Source: Gracilibacillus caseinilyticus
GTDB lineage: Bacteria; Bacillota; Bacilli; Bacillales; Amphibacillaceae
DNA: 64,000 nucleotides
Assembly (NCBI RefSeq): GCF_022919115.1
Contig: NZ_CP095072.1
Location: 3,038,001 to 3,102,000 of the forward strand
Reading direction: 5' to 3'
In this document: piece after piece, positions 17,096 through 27,946 of the stretch
Position numbering within the stretch: the stretch's first letter is position 1
How the letters are laid out: every line of letters starts with the position of its first letter
Position numbers and translations under genes: made by a program
The notes under the pieces: model-generated
What the model was told of the DNA's origin: nothing
Seen by the model: the letters and a program-made list of their open reading frames with translations, nothing else
The model's database searches: none

Positions 17096-17485
17096 ATGAA
17101 AAAATATTTATTTTGTTTTTAATCTTGTCATTAATGATTGTACCTTTTTCCAGTATTTCAGCTCAAGATTTGAATTCAAAAGAAATAAAAGAAGTAGAAA
17201 AAATATCTGATGAATTAGAGTTTTATTTTGAGGAAGTCGGAGAAATTTATTCATAAGGACAATACATAAGATATGGAATTATTGAAAGAAAAAATTAATT
17301 CTGGAGATGAAATAGCTAAGAATATTTATGAAATTTATACTAGCACATATGGCGAATCCCAGTCAGATATGGTCACCATAAATTCAGCAACTGATTTCGG
17401 CAAATGTGTGGTAGGGAAATTTGCTGATAGTTACGGAAGCATTGCCAGAGGGATTTTAACAGGTGCTATTTTTACATATTTATAA
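17096..17485 (+). pseudogene. Small secreted protein, broken by frameshifts and a stop
   Basis: CGGAGGAA precedes ATG at 17096, but the frame stops after eight codons. Adding one A to the A-run at 17099-17104 gives a textbook signal peptide (MKKIFILFLILSLMIVPF, then SSISAQD) and a helical segment ISDELEFYFEEVGEIY. A TAA follows, then after another one-base shift near 17265 the frame continues as MELLKEKINSGDEIAKN, then CVVGKFADSYGSIARGILTGAI, and ends at 17485. The pieces read as one exported protein of about 130 residues. No function is assigned. It lies in the prophage-derived accessory patch. Confidence 0.6.
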
Positions 17486-17630
17486 CATAAGAAATGAATA
17501 TACTCCTTCAGTATTGGTGCAAGGTTCTCATGATAGGACCCCGAATCACGAAATCGTATTGTATCAACCAGAATCGGACGTTGCATAAAAAATATTTTAA
17601 ATGACCGCCTCAAGAAACCATATGTAATTT

Positions 17631-17664
17631 AAAAAGCAAGTAACCCGCTTCCGGATTCCTTGCT
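17631..17664 (-). terminator. Terminator of the glycogen operon
   Basis: On the minus strand AGCAAG and CC pair with GG and CTTGCT, followed by TTTTT. It lies just past the glgP stop. Confidence 0.75.
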
Positions 17665-17672
17665 CTCCAAGA

Positions 17673-20096
17673 CTATAACTTCCAAATACTAGTCGCATAT
17701 TCTCTTATCGTCCTATCACTCGAAAATTTTCCCGAATGCGCAATGTTCACCAGACTTTTAGACAACCAGCTGTCCTTGTTACGATAAGTCTGATCAATAT
17801 GCTGATGTGTTTCCACATAGTCATCAAAATCTTTCAATATAAAATAGGGATCATTAGTGGATAGCAGCTGGTAATAGATATCTTTAAATTCATGGCCGAA
17901 ATAGCCATCACGTAATTGATCTAATATTTTTGCGAGCCTGTCATCTGTCTGGTACAGTTCATTCGCCTGATACTCACCGGTTTGATAATACTGAAAAACC
18001 TCATCAGATTGTAAGCCGAATAAGAAGATATTTGCTTCACTCACCAGCTGCTTCATTTCAATATTGGCACCGTCTAATGTACCGATCGTTAGCGCGCCGT
18101 TCATCATCATCTTCATATTACCGGTACCGGAAGCTTCTTTGCCGGCGGTCGATATTTGTTCACTTAAATCGACGGCTGGTATGATCTTCTCTGCTAACGA
18201 GACATTGTAATTTTCCAAAAAAACAACCTTAAGCTTACCTTTGATTGCAGGGTCATGATTGACGACAGAAGCAACAGTGTTAATCAGCTTGATTACTTCT
18301 TTTGCGAAATAGTAGCTAGGAGCTGCCTTAGCAGCGAAAATAAAGGTCCGTGGTGTAATATCCAACAGAGGATTTTCCTTCAATTCATTATATAAATAAA
18401 TAACATGAAAAGTATTTAATAATTGCCGTTTATATTCATGCAGCCGTTTAATCTGAACATCAAATATCGATTGATGATCTACCAGAATACCAGTTGTTTG
18501 CTGAATGTAATCGGCCAATTTTTGTTTATTTTCATTTTTGATGATATCGAGTTGATCAAGGAGTGGCTTGTCATTAATGTGTCGCAATAAATGGGTCAGC
18601 TCACGTGGTCTTTTGATCCAATGGGAGCTGATCGTTTCGGTGATCACTTCCGCTAATCGCGGGTTTGCCATTAGTAACCAGCGTCTGTGGGTAATGCCGT
18701 TTGTTTTATTGTTAAATCGTTTCGGATACAGCTGATAAAAATCTTTTAATTCCTGTGTTTTTAGAATTTGGGTATGGAGTTTTGCCACACCATTGACGCT
18801 GAAACTGCCGACAACTGCCAGTCTCGCCATATGAACGTAGCCATCAGCAATAATCGCCATCTCCGAAATACGTTCTCGTAATTCTGTATGCCCCTCCCAG
18901 ATGTCACGACAAAATCGTTCATTGATTTCGTTAATAATCATGTAAAGACGTGGGAGCAGCTGATGCATGACTGTGACTGGCCATTTTTCTAATGCTTCAC
19001 TCATAATCGTGTGATTGGTATAGGCAAACATATTGCTGGTAATCTGCCACGCTTCGTCCCAGCCGAGTGATTCTTCATCCATTAAGATACGCATCATTTC
19101 TGGAATAGCTAGACTGGGGTGGGTGTCATTGATTTGAATGACGACTTTATCTGGCAGTTTGGATAGAGATTTTCGAACGTTTTCCTGATAATCCTTCAAT
19201 ATTTTTTGCAGGCTCGCGGCTACCAAAAAATATTGTTGTTTTAACCGCAACCATTTGCCTTCTTCACTGGAATCGTCAGGATAGAGAAATCCGGAAATTT
19301 GTTCGATGGCGTGATGGTGTTCTAATTGATGATAGTATTCCGTTTCATCTGGCTGTTGAACAGCATCTGCCGGTTCTGCACTCCATAGGCGCAATGTGTT
19401 GACCACTTTATTTTGAAAGCCGATGATCGGGACGTCATATGGTACAGCGAGTACTTTATCTGTGTTGTGATAGCTGAAGGTGAAAGAACCATCTTCAGCT
19501 TGTTGCATATGTACTGAACCACCATACTCAATTTCTACTGCTTCATCGATTTTGCGAATTTCCCAAGGGTAAGGGGAGTCGAGCCAATAGTCAGGCAGCT
19601 CGGTTTGGTATCCGTTGATGATCCGTTGTTCAAAGAGTCCATAGCGGTAACGGATGCCGTAGCCATGACCAGGATACTGTAGAGCTGCCAATGAATCGAG
19701 AAAACAGGCGGCAAGACGTCCCAGACCGCCATTTCCAAGTCCGGGATCACGTTCTTCCTGATAGATCTGGTCGGGATCAAAGCCAAGCTCTGTCATCGCC
19801 TGGTTACAAGTGTCGAGCATGTCATAATGAAAAAGATTATTCTTCAGCAAGCCGCCGATTAGAAATTCCATCGAAAGATAATAAAGCTGCTTTGGTCGCT
19901 TAGAATGATAGCGTTTCTCTGTTTTCTTCCAATTCCGTTCAATCTCTTGGCTTATCAGTGAACTGATCGCATAATACATTTCTTTGGATGAAGCTTCTTT
20001 TATTTCTATTTCGTGTTCTTTTAAGATACTTTCTAACTGGGATGAAAATAATGCCGGTGTCCATTTTTTCAAAGGTTCATTCTCCTTTCTTTGCAT
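17673..20096 (-). CDS. glgP: Glycogen phosphorylase
   Basis: This 807-residue GT35 enzyme releases glucose-1-phosphate from glycogen non-reducing ends using phosphate and pyridoxal phosphate. The PLP-binding lysine lies in EASGTGNMKMMMNGALTIGT. The N-terminal RPKQLYYLSMEFLIGG and GLGNGGLGRLAACFLDSLA, and RNKDSW near the end, are typical. Length is normal. It is the last gene of glgBCDAP and overlaps the glgA end by 20 bases, so it is translationally coupled. A terminator follows. Confidence 0.97.
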   Translation of the reverse strand: MQRKENEPLKKWTPALFSSQLESILKEHEIEIKEASSKEMYYAISSLISQEIERNWKKTEKRYHSKRPKQLYYLSMEFLIGGLLKNNLFHYDMLDTCNQAMTELGFDPDQIYQEERDPGLGNGGLGRLAACFLDSLAALQYPGHGYGIRYRYGLFEQRIINGYQTELPDYWLDSPYPWEIRKIDEAVEIEYGGSVHMQQAEDGSFTFSYHNTDKVLAVPYDVPIIGFQNKVVNTLRLWSAEPADAVQQPDETEYYHQLEHHHAIEQISGFLYPDDSSEEGKWLRLKQQYFLVAASLQKILKDYQENVRKSLSKLPDKVVIQINDTHPSLAIPEMMRILMDEESLGWDEAWQITSNMFAYTNHTIMSEALEKWPVTVMHQLLPRLYMIINEINERFCRDIWEGHTELRERISEMAIIADGYVHMARLAVVGSFSVNGVAKLHTQILKTQELKDFYQLYPKRFNNKTNGITHRRWLLMANPRLAEVITETISSHWIKRPRELTHLLRHINDKPLLDQLDIIKNENKQKLADYIQQTTGILVDHQSIFDVQIKRLHEYKRQLLNTFHVIYLYNELKENPLLDITPRTFIFAAKAAPSYYFAKEVIKLINTVASVVNHDPAIKGKLKVVFLENYNVSLAEKIIPAVDLSEQISTAGKEASGTGNMKMMMNGALTIGTLDGANIEMKQLVSEANIFLFGLQSDEVFQYYQTGEYQANELYQTDDRLAKILDQLRDGYFGHEFKDIYYQLLSTNDPYFILKDFDDYVETHQHIDQTYRNKDSWLSKSLVNIAHSGKFSSDRTIREYATSIWKL

Positions 20097-21510
20097 GTAT
20101 CAAAGCGCGATATAAGTGCACATATGCTTCAGCAGATTGTTGCCAGTCAAAGCTGCTTTTGTCTACATTGTGGAGGAGCGCTTTCCACTTTGTCTCATTA
20201 TGATAGATTTGGAGTGCATATCGTAACACGTGCAGTAAATCATGCGCGTTGTAGTTCTGAAAGCTAAAACCATTTCCGCTTAAGCTGTGTTCATTAAAAG
20301 CTTGCACCGTATCTTTAAGACCACCCGTTTCCCTGACGATCGGCACTGATTTATACTGAAGGGCAATTAATTGCGATAAGCCACACGGTTCAAATAAGGA
20401 TGGCATCACAAAAAAATCACTTGAGGCGTAGATTTGTCTAGCTAATGATTCGCTAAAACCTAAGTATGTTACAAGTTTAGTAGGATTGCGACTAGCTGCA
20501 TGGTAGAAATAATCTTCAAACTCGTGTTCACCAGACCCAAGAATGATAAACTGAACATCTTCTGTTAGAAATTCGTCGATAATTCGCTGTACAAGATGAA
20601 AGCCTTTCTGTTCGACTAGACGGGAAACCATTACATATAATGGTGTATCTTCATTTACAGGTAATCCTAATTGTTGCTGAAGTACTTTTTTGTTAGCTTG
20701 CTTGTTAGCGCCTGCATGATCGAAAGGAGATACAAGCGATCTGTCTGTCATCGGATTATATCCCTCGGTATCGATTCCGTTCAATATACCTGACACATCC
20801 TGATGGCGTTCATTGATAATGGAATGTAAACCTTCACCGTGATAATGTGTTTTTATTTCCTCTGCATAGGTCGGGCTGACTGTTGTAATCTTGTGGGCAT
20901 GGAACAAGCCAGCCTTCATACAGTTCAATAAGCCGTTCCATTCAAACCCGCCAATATGATCTGGAGCTAAATAAAACAAATCAGAAAAAGCATATTTTTG
21001 CATGATCCCTTGATATTTCAAATTATGAATCGTATAAACTGTTTTGAGTTGCCAATCCGGATAATAAATTTTGCTAAATGCGATAGACAAAGCAGCTTGC
21101 CAGTCATGAGCGTGCAAAATGTCAACAGGGAAACCTTCTAATTTAGAAAGCATCGAACAAACCGCCTGACAGAAAAAGATAAAACGTTCGCCATCATCTT
21201 CATAGCCATATATTTGATGCCTGGAGAAATAATAATCATTATGAATAAAATAGAAGTGCGTATGCTGATGTAACAACTGGTAGACTTTAACCTGGTGATG
21301 GCGCCACCCCACATCAACGGAGAAGGTAAGCCATTCTTCGATTTTGTCCTTCCATTTGTTCAATATTTCCTGATAGAGTGGAAGGACTACTCGGACTTCG
21401 ACGTCATTTCGCTTGTTTAATGCTTGCGGGAGTGAACCAATGACATCAGCTAATCCGCCGGTTTTGACAAAAGGGGATGCTTCAGATGCAACAAATAATA
21501 GACGAGTCAT
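20077..21510 (-). CDS. glgA: Glycogen synthase (ADP-glucose type)
   Basis: This 477-residue GT5 glycosyltransferase adds glucose from ADP-glucose to alpha-1,4 chains. The N-terminal KTGGLADVIGSLPQAL holds the ADP-glucose-binding Lys-x-Gly-Gly. ILHAHDWQAAL and the C-terminal PSLFEPCGLSQLIALQYKSVPIVRETGGL carry the remaining active-site motifs. It starts 13 bases after the glgD stop within one operon. Confidence 0.97.
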   Translation of the reverse strand: MTRLLFVASEASPFVKTGGLADVIGSLPQALNKRNDVEVRVVLPLYQEILNKWKDKIEEWLTFSVDVGWRHHQVKVYQLLHQHTHFYFIHNDYYFSRHQIYGYEDDGERFIFFCQAVCSMLSKLEGFPVDILHAHDWQAALSIAFSKIYYPDWQLKTVYTIHNLKYQGIMQKYAFSDLFYLAPDHIGGFEWNGLLNCMKAGLFHAHKITTVSPTYAEEIKTHYHGEGLHSIINERHQDVSGILNGIDTEGYNPMTDRSLVSPFDHAGANKQANKKVLQQQLGLPVNEDTPLYVMVSRLVEQKGFHLVQRIIDEFLTEDVQFIILGSGEHEFEDYFYHAASRNPTKLVTYLGFSESLARQIYASSDFFVMPSLFEPCGLSQLIALQYKSVPIVRETGGLKDTVQAFNEHSLSGNGFSFQNYNAHDLLHVLRYALQIYHNETKWKALLHNVDKSSFDWQQSAEAYVHLYRALIHAKKGE

Positions 21511-21523
21511 AAAGCCAACTCCT

Positions 21524-22627
21524 TTAAACCGTACTTCGCTTTGCGATGATAAATGGTTGTTCTTTTGCCCCTTTTAACAATTGGTCTTCGGTAACGGTGA
21601 CGTCTTTATCGAGAATCACATTTTCTAAATGGGCACCATCTTCGATTTTGCAATGCTGTAAAATAATCGAGTTTTTGATTTTCGCTCCTTTTCCTATTTT
21701 TACGCCGCGAAAGAGGATGCTGTTTACCACCTCACCATTAATAATTCCGCCTGTGGCAATGAGTGATTTCGCTATCTTTGCAGCGCTGTTATATTTTGTT
21801 GGTGGTTGATTGCCGATTTTGGTGTACACTCTTTCGCCGTTCGGAAATAATTGTTGATAATTGTTCAAGTCTAATAACGAAAGATTTTGCCGATAGTAAC
21901 TATCAATCGAGTTAACGATCATGCTATATCCTTGATAGTTGTGTACTTGGATCTTTAGTCGTTCGAGATTGTTCTGTATGCCATCCAGAAAGAAGTTGCT
22001 TTTGTTATTGGCGATACACTCTTCCATCAAGGAATATAGCAGTGATTTTCTTAATAAATAAACACCGGTATACACATGATTATTTTTGGTATCATTGGTA
22101 AAAGCCTTTACATAACCATGTTCGTCAGCTTCTATCTTTAAACAACTATTATGTTCAGGCATTAAATCGTAATGACTGGTGAGTATGGTTACGTCAGCTC
22201 CTGATTCAAGATGCTGTGCAAATAAATGATTATAGTGCATGTTGGCTATGAATTGACTGCCGCTAATTAGCACATATTCTGATTTGCACCGTTCAAAGAA
22301 ATCCCAGTTATTACGAAAATGCCGCAAATCTCCTTTGGACACATCGTGAGGATCATGCCATTGCGGTGGTAAAATAAATAAACCGCCATGCCGTTTGTTC
22401 AGATCCCAGTCTGCTCCGGATCCTAGATGATCAATTAAGGAGCGATATTTATGTTTAGCGAAAATAGCAATCTCGTTCATGTACGATTTAGTCATGTTCG
22501 ATAAAGTAAAATCAATCAGACGGTAACGACCGGCAAAGGGTGTCGCAGCCCCACAGCGAAAATAGGTCAATTCGTTCAAAAAATCATATTCATGTTCTAA
22601 ATTAATTAATCCGATCATGGTCTTCAT
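21524..22627 (-). CDS. glgD: GlgD, ADP-glucose pyrophosphorylase regulatory subunit
   Basis: This 367-residue nucleotidyltransferase-like protein has a C-terminal left-handed beta-helix of hexapeptide repeats. The glycine-rich GGxGxRL loop at the start of GlgC is replaced by [18 protein letters not shown], so it should not be catalytic. Conserved [12 protein letters not shown] follows. In Bacilli GlgD associates with GlgC and raises its activity. It overlaps glgC by four bases. Confidence 0.95.
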   Translation of the reverse strand: MKTMIGLINLEHEYDFLNELTYFRCGAATPFAGRYRLIDFTLSNMTKSYMNEIAIFAKHKYRSLIDHLGSGADWDLNKRHGGLFILPPQWHDPHDVSKGDLRHFRNNWDFFERCKSEYVLISGSQFIANMHYNHLFAQHLESGADVTILTSHYDLMPEHNSCLKIEADEHGYVKAFTNDTKNNHVYTGVYLLRKSLLYSLMEECIANNKSNFFLDGIQNNLERLKIQVHNYQGYSMIVNSIDSYYRQNLSLLDLNNYQQLFPNGERVYTKIGNQPPTKYNSAAKIAKSLIATGGIINGEVVNSILFRGVKIGKGAKIKNSIILQHCKIEDGAHLENVILDKDVTVTEDQLLKGAKEQPFIIAKRSTV

Positions 22628-23781
22628 GGCGCAACCCCCTGATTAGCTGAAATAACTTCTACATTTTCGTTCGAGATCACGATTGGTTCTTCGTCTGGTA
22701 AGGAAATGATTGTGGTATGATCTGGAATAATGACATTTTCCTGAACGATGACACGTTTTAATGTGACGTTGTTGCCAATTCTTCCTCCCGGCAATAGAAT
22801 TGATTGCTCAACTGTTGAATCTTTACCGATACGTACATTTTCGAACAGAATGGATTGCTGAACATTGCCTGATACAATGCATCCATTATTAATTAATGAT
22901 TTTGCGATGGAGGCACCTTGATCAATTAATTGAGGTGCGAAATTAGAGTCATGTGAATAAATACGCCAATCATCATTGTTTAAAGAAAAAGGAATATCGT
23001 CTTCTAACAGATCCATATGTGCTTCCCAATAGCTTTGGATCGTACCGACATCTTTCCAGTATCCTGTAAAGCGGTACGCATACATGGAGCATTGCTTGGC
23101 AAGCATCGCCGGTATGATATCATGTCCGAAATCATGCTGCGAGACGGAATCCAGCATGTCAGCTTCTAAATATTCTTTTAGTAATTTCCAATTAAATATA
23201 TAAATGCCCATAGAAGCTAAGTTATTTTTAGGTTCTTTTGGTTTTTCCTCAAATTGATAGATTTTTAAGTTTTCATCCGTGTTGACGATACCGAAACGGG
23301 AAGCTTCCTTTAAAGGAATTTCAAGTGCAGCGATTGTCACATCTGCGTTTTTTTCTTTATGATATTGGAGCAGCTTATCATAGTCCATCCGATAGATGTG
23401 GTCTCCGGATAGAACAATTAAGTATTCCGGCTGATAACGCTCGATGAATTTCATATTTTTAGTAATGGCATCTGCTGTTCCAAGATACCAGTTGCCACCG
23501 TCATTCTCTGTGTAGGGGGAAAGGATCGCGAGGCCATCTTCCAATCGGTCAAGATCCCATGGTTTTCCGACACCAATATGTTTATGCAGTACAAATGGGG
23601 AATATTGGGTGAGAACACCGACGGTATACATGTGTGAATTCAAGCAGTTACTCAGTGTGAAATCAATAATTCGATACCTTCCACCAAAGGGGACTGCCGG
23701 TTTGGCGAGATTTTTCGTTAATAAGCCGAGACGCTTGCCGACACCGCCGGCCAAAAGCATGGTCACACATTCTTTTTTCAT
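22624..23781 (-). CDS. glgC: Glucose-1-phosphate adenylyltransferase, catalytic subunit
   Basis: This 385-residue enzyme makes ADP-glucose from glucose-1-phosphate and ATP, the committed step of glycogen synthesis. Motifs: [14 protein letters not shown] with [25 protein letters not shown] (metal-binding Asp), and FEEKPKEP (sugar site), then a C-terminal hexapeptide beta-helix. Overlaps glgB and glgD by four bases each, so all three are translationally coupled. Confidence 0.97.
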   Translation of the reverse strand: MKKECVTMLLAGGVGKRLGLLTKNLAKPAVPFGGRYRIIDFTLSNCLNSHMYTVGVLTQYSPFVLHKHIGVGKPWDLDRLEDGLAILSPYTENDGGNWYLGTADAITKNMKFIERYQPEYLIVLSGDHIYRMDYDKLLQYHKEKNADVTIAALEIPLKEASRFGIVNTDENLKIYQFEEKPKEPKNNLASMGIYIFNWKLLKEYLEADMLDSVSQHDFGHDIIPAMLAKQCSMYAYRFTGYWKDVGTIQSYWEAHMDLLEDDIPFSLNNDDWRIYSHDSNFAPQLIDQGASIAKSLINNGCIVSGNVQQSILFENVRIGKDSTVEQSILLPGGRIGNNVTLKRVIVQENVIIPDHTTIISLPDEEPIVISNENVEVISANQGVAP

Positions 23782-25691
23782 TCCTTATCCTCCTTTTTTG
23801 GTTGTTCTCTGGTGAAAATCGCTATAGCTAAAGGCGGAACCTTTACTTGTATATGCTGGGAATGGCCGTGCCATTGTTCTGGAAGGCTGAAATGCTCTGC
23901 CGTATTCTGCTGATCAGATCCACCAAATGATGCTGCATCTGAGTTGAAAATCTCTATATACTTACCAGGGAATGGAACGCCAATACGATAGTCGTAATAA
24001 ACATTCGGTGTAAAATTACAAAGAATGATCAGGTCATCTTGGCTGTCCGCTGTTTTTCTCATAAAAAGCAGAATACTTTGTTCATTGTTATCTGCATCAA
24101 TCCATTGGAAACCAGCCGGAACGAAATCCAATTGATATAAAGCTGGGTGGGCCAAATAGAAATGATTCAGCTTTTGTACATAATGATGAAGGGCATTGTG
24201 TAAAGGATAATCAAGAAGCAGCCAATCTAATTCCTCCTGGTCACGCCACTCAATATATTGGCCGAATTCCCCACCCATGAACATCAGCTTCTTTCCCGGA
24301 TGTACCATCATATAACCGAGAAGTAAGCGCAAATTGGCGAATTGCTGCCATTGATCACCCGGCATTTTGTTTAACAGTGATTTTTTTCCATGTACAACTT
24401 CATCGTGTGACAAGGGAAGAACGAAATTCTCACTATATGCATACATCATAGAGAAGGTTAACAAATGATGGTGCCATTTCCGGTAAACAGGCTCATACTC
24501 CATATAGGCTAATACATCGTTCATCCAGCCCATATTCCATTTGAAATTAAAGCCGTAACCACCATTTGACGTTGGCCAGCTGATCATTGGCAGGTCTGAA
24601 CTGTCTTCTGCCATCATGAGTGCATGCGGAAAGTAAGCAAATACAACTTCATTTAATTTTTTGATAAAAGCTACTGCTTCTAAGTTTTTATCTCCACCTA
24701 GGCTATTTAGTAATTGCGCTTCGTCGTCACCTCGATCAAAATTCAGATAAAACATACTTGCAACCGCATCTATTCGCAAGCCATCAATATGAAACTCCTT
24801 CAACCAGTAAATGGCGTTAGAAATTAAGAAGCTTTGAATCTCCGGACGTCCAAAGTCAAAAGTCAATGTTCCCCAAGATCGTTTCTCTGCTTTACTGGAA
24901 TCACGATATTCATACAACGGCTCACCATCGAAAATACGTAATCCATGTTCATCCTTGCAGAAGTGTCCGGGAACCCAGTCGAGTATAATGCCAATATTGT
25001 GCTGATGACACTGATCGATGAAATATTTGAATTGATCTGCCGTTCCATAGCGGCTGGTGGGTGCATAATAGCCAGTGATTTGATAACCCCATGATAAGTC
25101 GAATGGATGTTCTGCTATAGGTAACAACTCAATGTGGGTATAACCTAACTTTTTTATATAAGGAATCAAAACAGCAGCTAATTCATTATAATGATAGTAA
25201 CTGCCATCTTCTTTTGTCTTCCAGGTGCCCAGATGCAATTCATATATAAGCATGGCGGCTGGATAAGGAGTGTTCACTTGTTTTTGAGATTCCCATTTTT
25301 GGTCATTCCACGTATATATATCAGGAGAAGGGATAATGGATGCAGTAAGTGGCCGCAGCTCCGATTGAACGGCATAAGGATCAGCTTTTAAAAAAGGTGT
25401 TCCATTTTGTGGTGTTATCTTATATTTATAAGGAATGCCGGTTGGAATATCTGTAAAAAAAGCCGACCAAAGACCATTCATGCTGATTTTTTCAAGTGAA
25501 TAGCCAGTACCGGTCCATTGATTGAAATTACCGGCTACTTCTACTTGCACAGCGTGGGGGGCCCAAACTGTGAAGCGTAGCCCTTCTTGATTGTCTTCCT
25601 GCACAGGATGACAGCCAAGGAATTGATAGCTTTGGTAGTGAGTGCCTTGGTGGAATAAATAGATATCAGTTTCTGTTATTGCTGGGTTCAT
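23778..25691 (-). CDS. glgB: 1,4-alpha-glucan branching enzyme
   Basis: This 637-residue GH13 enzyme creates alpha-1,6 branches. An N-terminal CBM48-type domain (about 15-115) precedes the catalytic barrel, with nucleophile Asp in [10 protein letters not shown], acid/base Glu in LMMAEDSSD and Asp in [14 protein letters not shown]-terminal beta domain ends the protein. It is the first gene of glgBCDAP and starts at ATG after AAAGGAG. The promoter lies in the divergent gap to the pullulanase gene; TTGTAC-16-CATAAT on the minus strand (about 25775-25802) is a candidate. Confidence 0.97.
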   Translation of the reverse strand: MNPAITETDIYLFHQGTHYQSYQFLGCHPVQEDNQEGLRFTVWAPHAVQVEVAGNFNQWTGTGYSLEKISMNGLWSAFFTDIPTGIPYKYKITPQNGTPFLKADPYAVQSELRPLTASIIPSPDIYTWNDQKWESQKQVNTPYPAAMLIYELHLGTWKTKEDGSYYHYNELAAVLIPYIKKLGYTHIELLPIAEHPFDLSWGYQITGYYAPTSRYGTADQFKYFIDQCHQHNIGIILDWVPGHFCKDEHGLRIFDGEPLYEYRDSSKAEKRSWGTLTFDFGRPEIQSFLISNAIYWLKEFHIDGLRIDAVASMFYLNFDRGDDEAQLLNSLGGDKNLEAVAFIKKLNEVVFAYFPHALMMAEDSSDLPMISWPTSNGGYGFNFKWNMGWMNDVLAYMEYEPVYRKWHHHLLTFSMMYAYSENFVLPLSHDEVVHGKKSLLNKMPGDQWQQFANLRLLLGYMMVHPGKKLMFMGGEFGQYIEWRDQEELDWLLLDYPLHNALHHYVQKLNHFYLAHPALYQLDFVPAGFQWIDADNNEQSILLFMRKTADSQDDLIILCNFTPNVYYDYRIGVPFPGKYIEIFNSDAASFGGSDQQNTAEHFSLPEQWHGHSQHIQVKVPPLAIAIFTREQPKKEDKE

Positions 25692-25764
25692 AGATACTCC
25701 TTTCCTTACACCTGTGGAATGTTAAACTGTTATTATTCTATGACTTGAAGTAACGCAATATTAC

Positions 25765-25802
25765 TTGTACACCAATTATGCGCAGATAATTATTGGGTAC
25801 AA
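25765..25802. promoter_or_regulatory. Dyad between the divergent glgB and pullulanase genes
   Basis: TTGTACACCAAT (25765-25776) and ATTGGGTACAA (25792-25802) are inverted copies differing by one missing base. They lie 22 bases before the pullulanase start and overlap the candidate glgB promoter, so a repressor here could control both directions. The regulator is unknown. Confidence 0.45.
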
Positions 25803-25823
25803 TTTTAAGAGAGGGAGAAGGTT

Positions 25824-27932
25824 ATGGAATGTTTTCAGGCATTTATTGATGAGCCAGATGTTGTGGTACTGGAACATCCTAAAACAGCATTTGTTTCAAA
25901 AGAAAACGTGAAAGTTATTGCTTCGTCGCAGGCCGTTACGGTTCTATCTATCGAACGTGCAGATGAGTATACCTTGTATCTTCAATTGGAAGAAGAGGTC
26001 ATTTTAGGAGAGGAGATGTACCTGGTAGTCGAAGACAGTTACATACCGATCGATCCACGGCATATCGTTTGGACTGATTGGTTTGAGAGACATTATACGG
26101 CCAAAGCAGAAGAATTAGGACCGAACTATACGGCTGAAAAAACGACATTTCGTGTCTGGTCACCTACTGCTACTCAGGTTGAAGTGTGTATGTGGAACAA
26201 ACGTTTTCCGATGATAAGGAAAACAAACGGTGTCTGGCAATTGGAATGGAATGGGGATTTAGCGGGTGTCACTTACCAATACGCAGTCACGATTAATCGG
26301 CAGCAACAACTCGTAAATGATCCCTATGCGAAAAGCATGAAGGCTAATAGTGAGTGTAGCGTCGTAATCGATTTGTCAAAAACAGATCCAGCTGCATTTC
26401 GTCAAATGCCTTCTCCTACAGTAGATAAGCAGGACGCTGTTATTTATGAACTGCATGTACGTGATGCTACGAGTGCAGCAACAAGTGGTGTGCAACATAA
26501 AGGTACCTTTTCAGGGCTGACAGAAAAACATACAACAACAGAAAATGGCTTTTCAACTGCGTTATATTATATGAAGGAATTAGGAATAACCCATGCACAG
26601 ATCTTGCCGATTCAGGACTATGCCCGGGTGGATGAACGAAATCCATCCATGCAGTATAACTGGGGATATGATCCACTTTTTTATATGGTGCCTGAAGGTA
26701 GTTATGCAACAAATCCTGATGATCCATCGGCCCGGATCACAGAATGTAAAAAGATGATTATGGCATTTCATGAACAAGGGATTGGTGTCATACTGGATGT
26801 CGTTTTTAATCATGTGTATGCATATGAACATTCCGTTCTCGAGGCGTTAGTGCCAGGATATTATTTCCGTTATTATCAGGATGGTTCGATTAGTAATGGG
26901 AGCGGTACAGGAAATGACTTGGCAACAGAACGAGTGATGGTACGAAAATTACTTGTGGAAACAATTGATTATTGGTTAGAGGAATTCCAGGTAGATGGTT
27001 TTCGATTTGATTTGATGGGGCTGATAGATGTTGAGACGATGACAGCAATTAGCAAGCGATGCCAAGCGTGCTCTCGTCCTGTTCTCTTGCTGGGGGAGGG
27101 CTGGGAAATGGAGACGGCAATAGCTAGTGACAAGCATAAGAAAGCAAGTCTCTCTCAAGCTTCTGCTTTACAAAATATCAGTTTCTTTAATGATCAGTAC
27201 CGGGATGTGCTGAAAGGTAATTTGTTCGATCAGGAGCAGAAGGGGTTTGTTAATGGTAACGGTCTGTTTCACGACAGAATTGCCGCTTTAATTGCGGGCA
27301 GTGCAGATAATCGGTTTGGAAATCCACTCTTTTCAAATCCATTACAATCCGTCAACTATGTCGAATGCCATGACAATTTAACATTAGCTGACTTTTTAGT
27401 GCGTTCAAATCCAGAAGTATCGGAAGAAGTGCGGAAGAAGATGCATCAGCTCGCTACCGGTCTGGTGCTGCTTAGTCAAGGTGTACCATTCCTTCATGCT
27501 GGTCAGGAATTTTTCAGAACAAAAAAAGGGAACGAAAACAGTTACAATGCAGGTGATGACATTAACCAATTAGATTGGCTTCAGCGAGTTGAAGAGAATG
27601 ACAATGTTGCCTGGATTCGTCAGTTGATAGCTTTACGTAAACAATATCCTCATTTTCGTATGGTAAATTCTGACAAAACAAAAGCCTATCTGCATATCAT
27701 TCCAGCGCCACTACCTGTCTTTGCTTACATGTTAATTGGACCTAGTGAAGACTTTACCATTTTTATTAATCCGACAAATGAAATGAAAATGGCAAAGCTA
27801 GCCGCTCTTGGCCGTTGGGAAAAAATCGTAAGCAACCATTCATCGACTTCCGCTACAATACACTGTACAGACCAATTACCGATCGAACTAGCAGGATATG
27901 AGCTCGCGGTTTGGAAGAAGAACAGACGGTAA
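25824..27932 (+). CDS. amyX: Type I pullulanase
   Basis: This 702-residue GH13 enzyme hydrolyses alpha-1,6 bonds of glycogen or pullulan. Domains: N-terminal beta domains and CBM48-like region (about 90-185), then the barrel with the pullulanase signature YNWGYDPLFY, nucleophile in GFRFDLMGLID, acid/base Glu in LLGEGWEM and Asp in YVECHDNLTLAD. There is no signal peptide, so it should be intracellular and debranch stored glycogen alongside glgP, opposite to the biosynthetic operon. The ribosome site GAGAGGGAG is strong. Confidence 0.95.
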   Translation: MECFQAFIDEPDVVVLEHPKTAFVSKENVKVIASSQAVTVLSIERADEYTLYLQLEEEVILGEEMYLVVEDSYIPIDPRHIVWTDWFERHYTAKAEELGPNYTAEKTTFRVWSPTATQVEVCMWNKRFPMIRKTNGVWQLEWNGDLAGVTYQYAVTINRQQQLVNDPYAKSMKANSECSVVIDLSKTDPAAFRQMPSPTVDKQDAVIYELHVRDATSAATSGVQHKGTFSGLTEKHTTTENGFSTALYYMKELGITHAQILPIQDYARVDERNPSMQYNWGYDPLFYMVPEGSYATNPDDPSARITECKKMIMAFHEQGIGVILDVVFNHVYAYEHSVLEALVPGYYFRYYQDGSISNGSGTGNDLATERVMVRKLLVETIDYWLEEFQVDGFRFDLMGLIDVETMTAISKRCQACSRPVLLLGEGWEMETAIASDKHKKASLSQASALQNISFFNDQYRDVLKGNLFDQEQKGFVNGNGLFHDRIAALIAGSADNRFGNPLFSNPLQSVNYVECHDNLTLADFLVRSNPEVSEEVRKKMHQLATGLVLLSQGVPFLHAGQEFFRTKKGNENSYNAGDDINQLDWLQRVEENDNVAWIRQLIALRKQYPHFRMVNSDKTKAYLHIIPAPLPVFAYMLIGPSEDFTIFINPTNEMKMAKLAALGRWEKIVSNHSSTSATIHCTDQLPIELAGYELAVWKKNRR

Positions 27933-27946
27933 GATGAAGTAACCAC

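Noticed and set aside
17431..17613. Minus-strand 60-codon frame downstream of the secreted pseudogene
   Set aside because: No ribosome site or family resemblance; partly antisense to the pseudogene end.
17486..17630. Possible attR or insertion-sequence end beyond the prophage remnant
   Set aside because: No copy of the tRNA-Arg 3' end and no inverted terminal repeats were visible.
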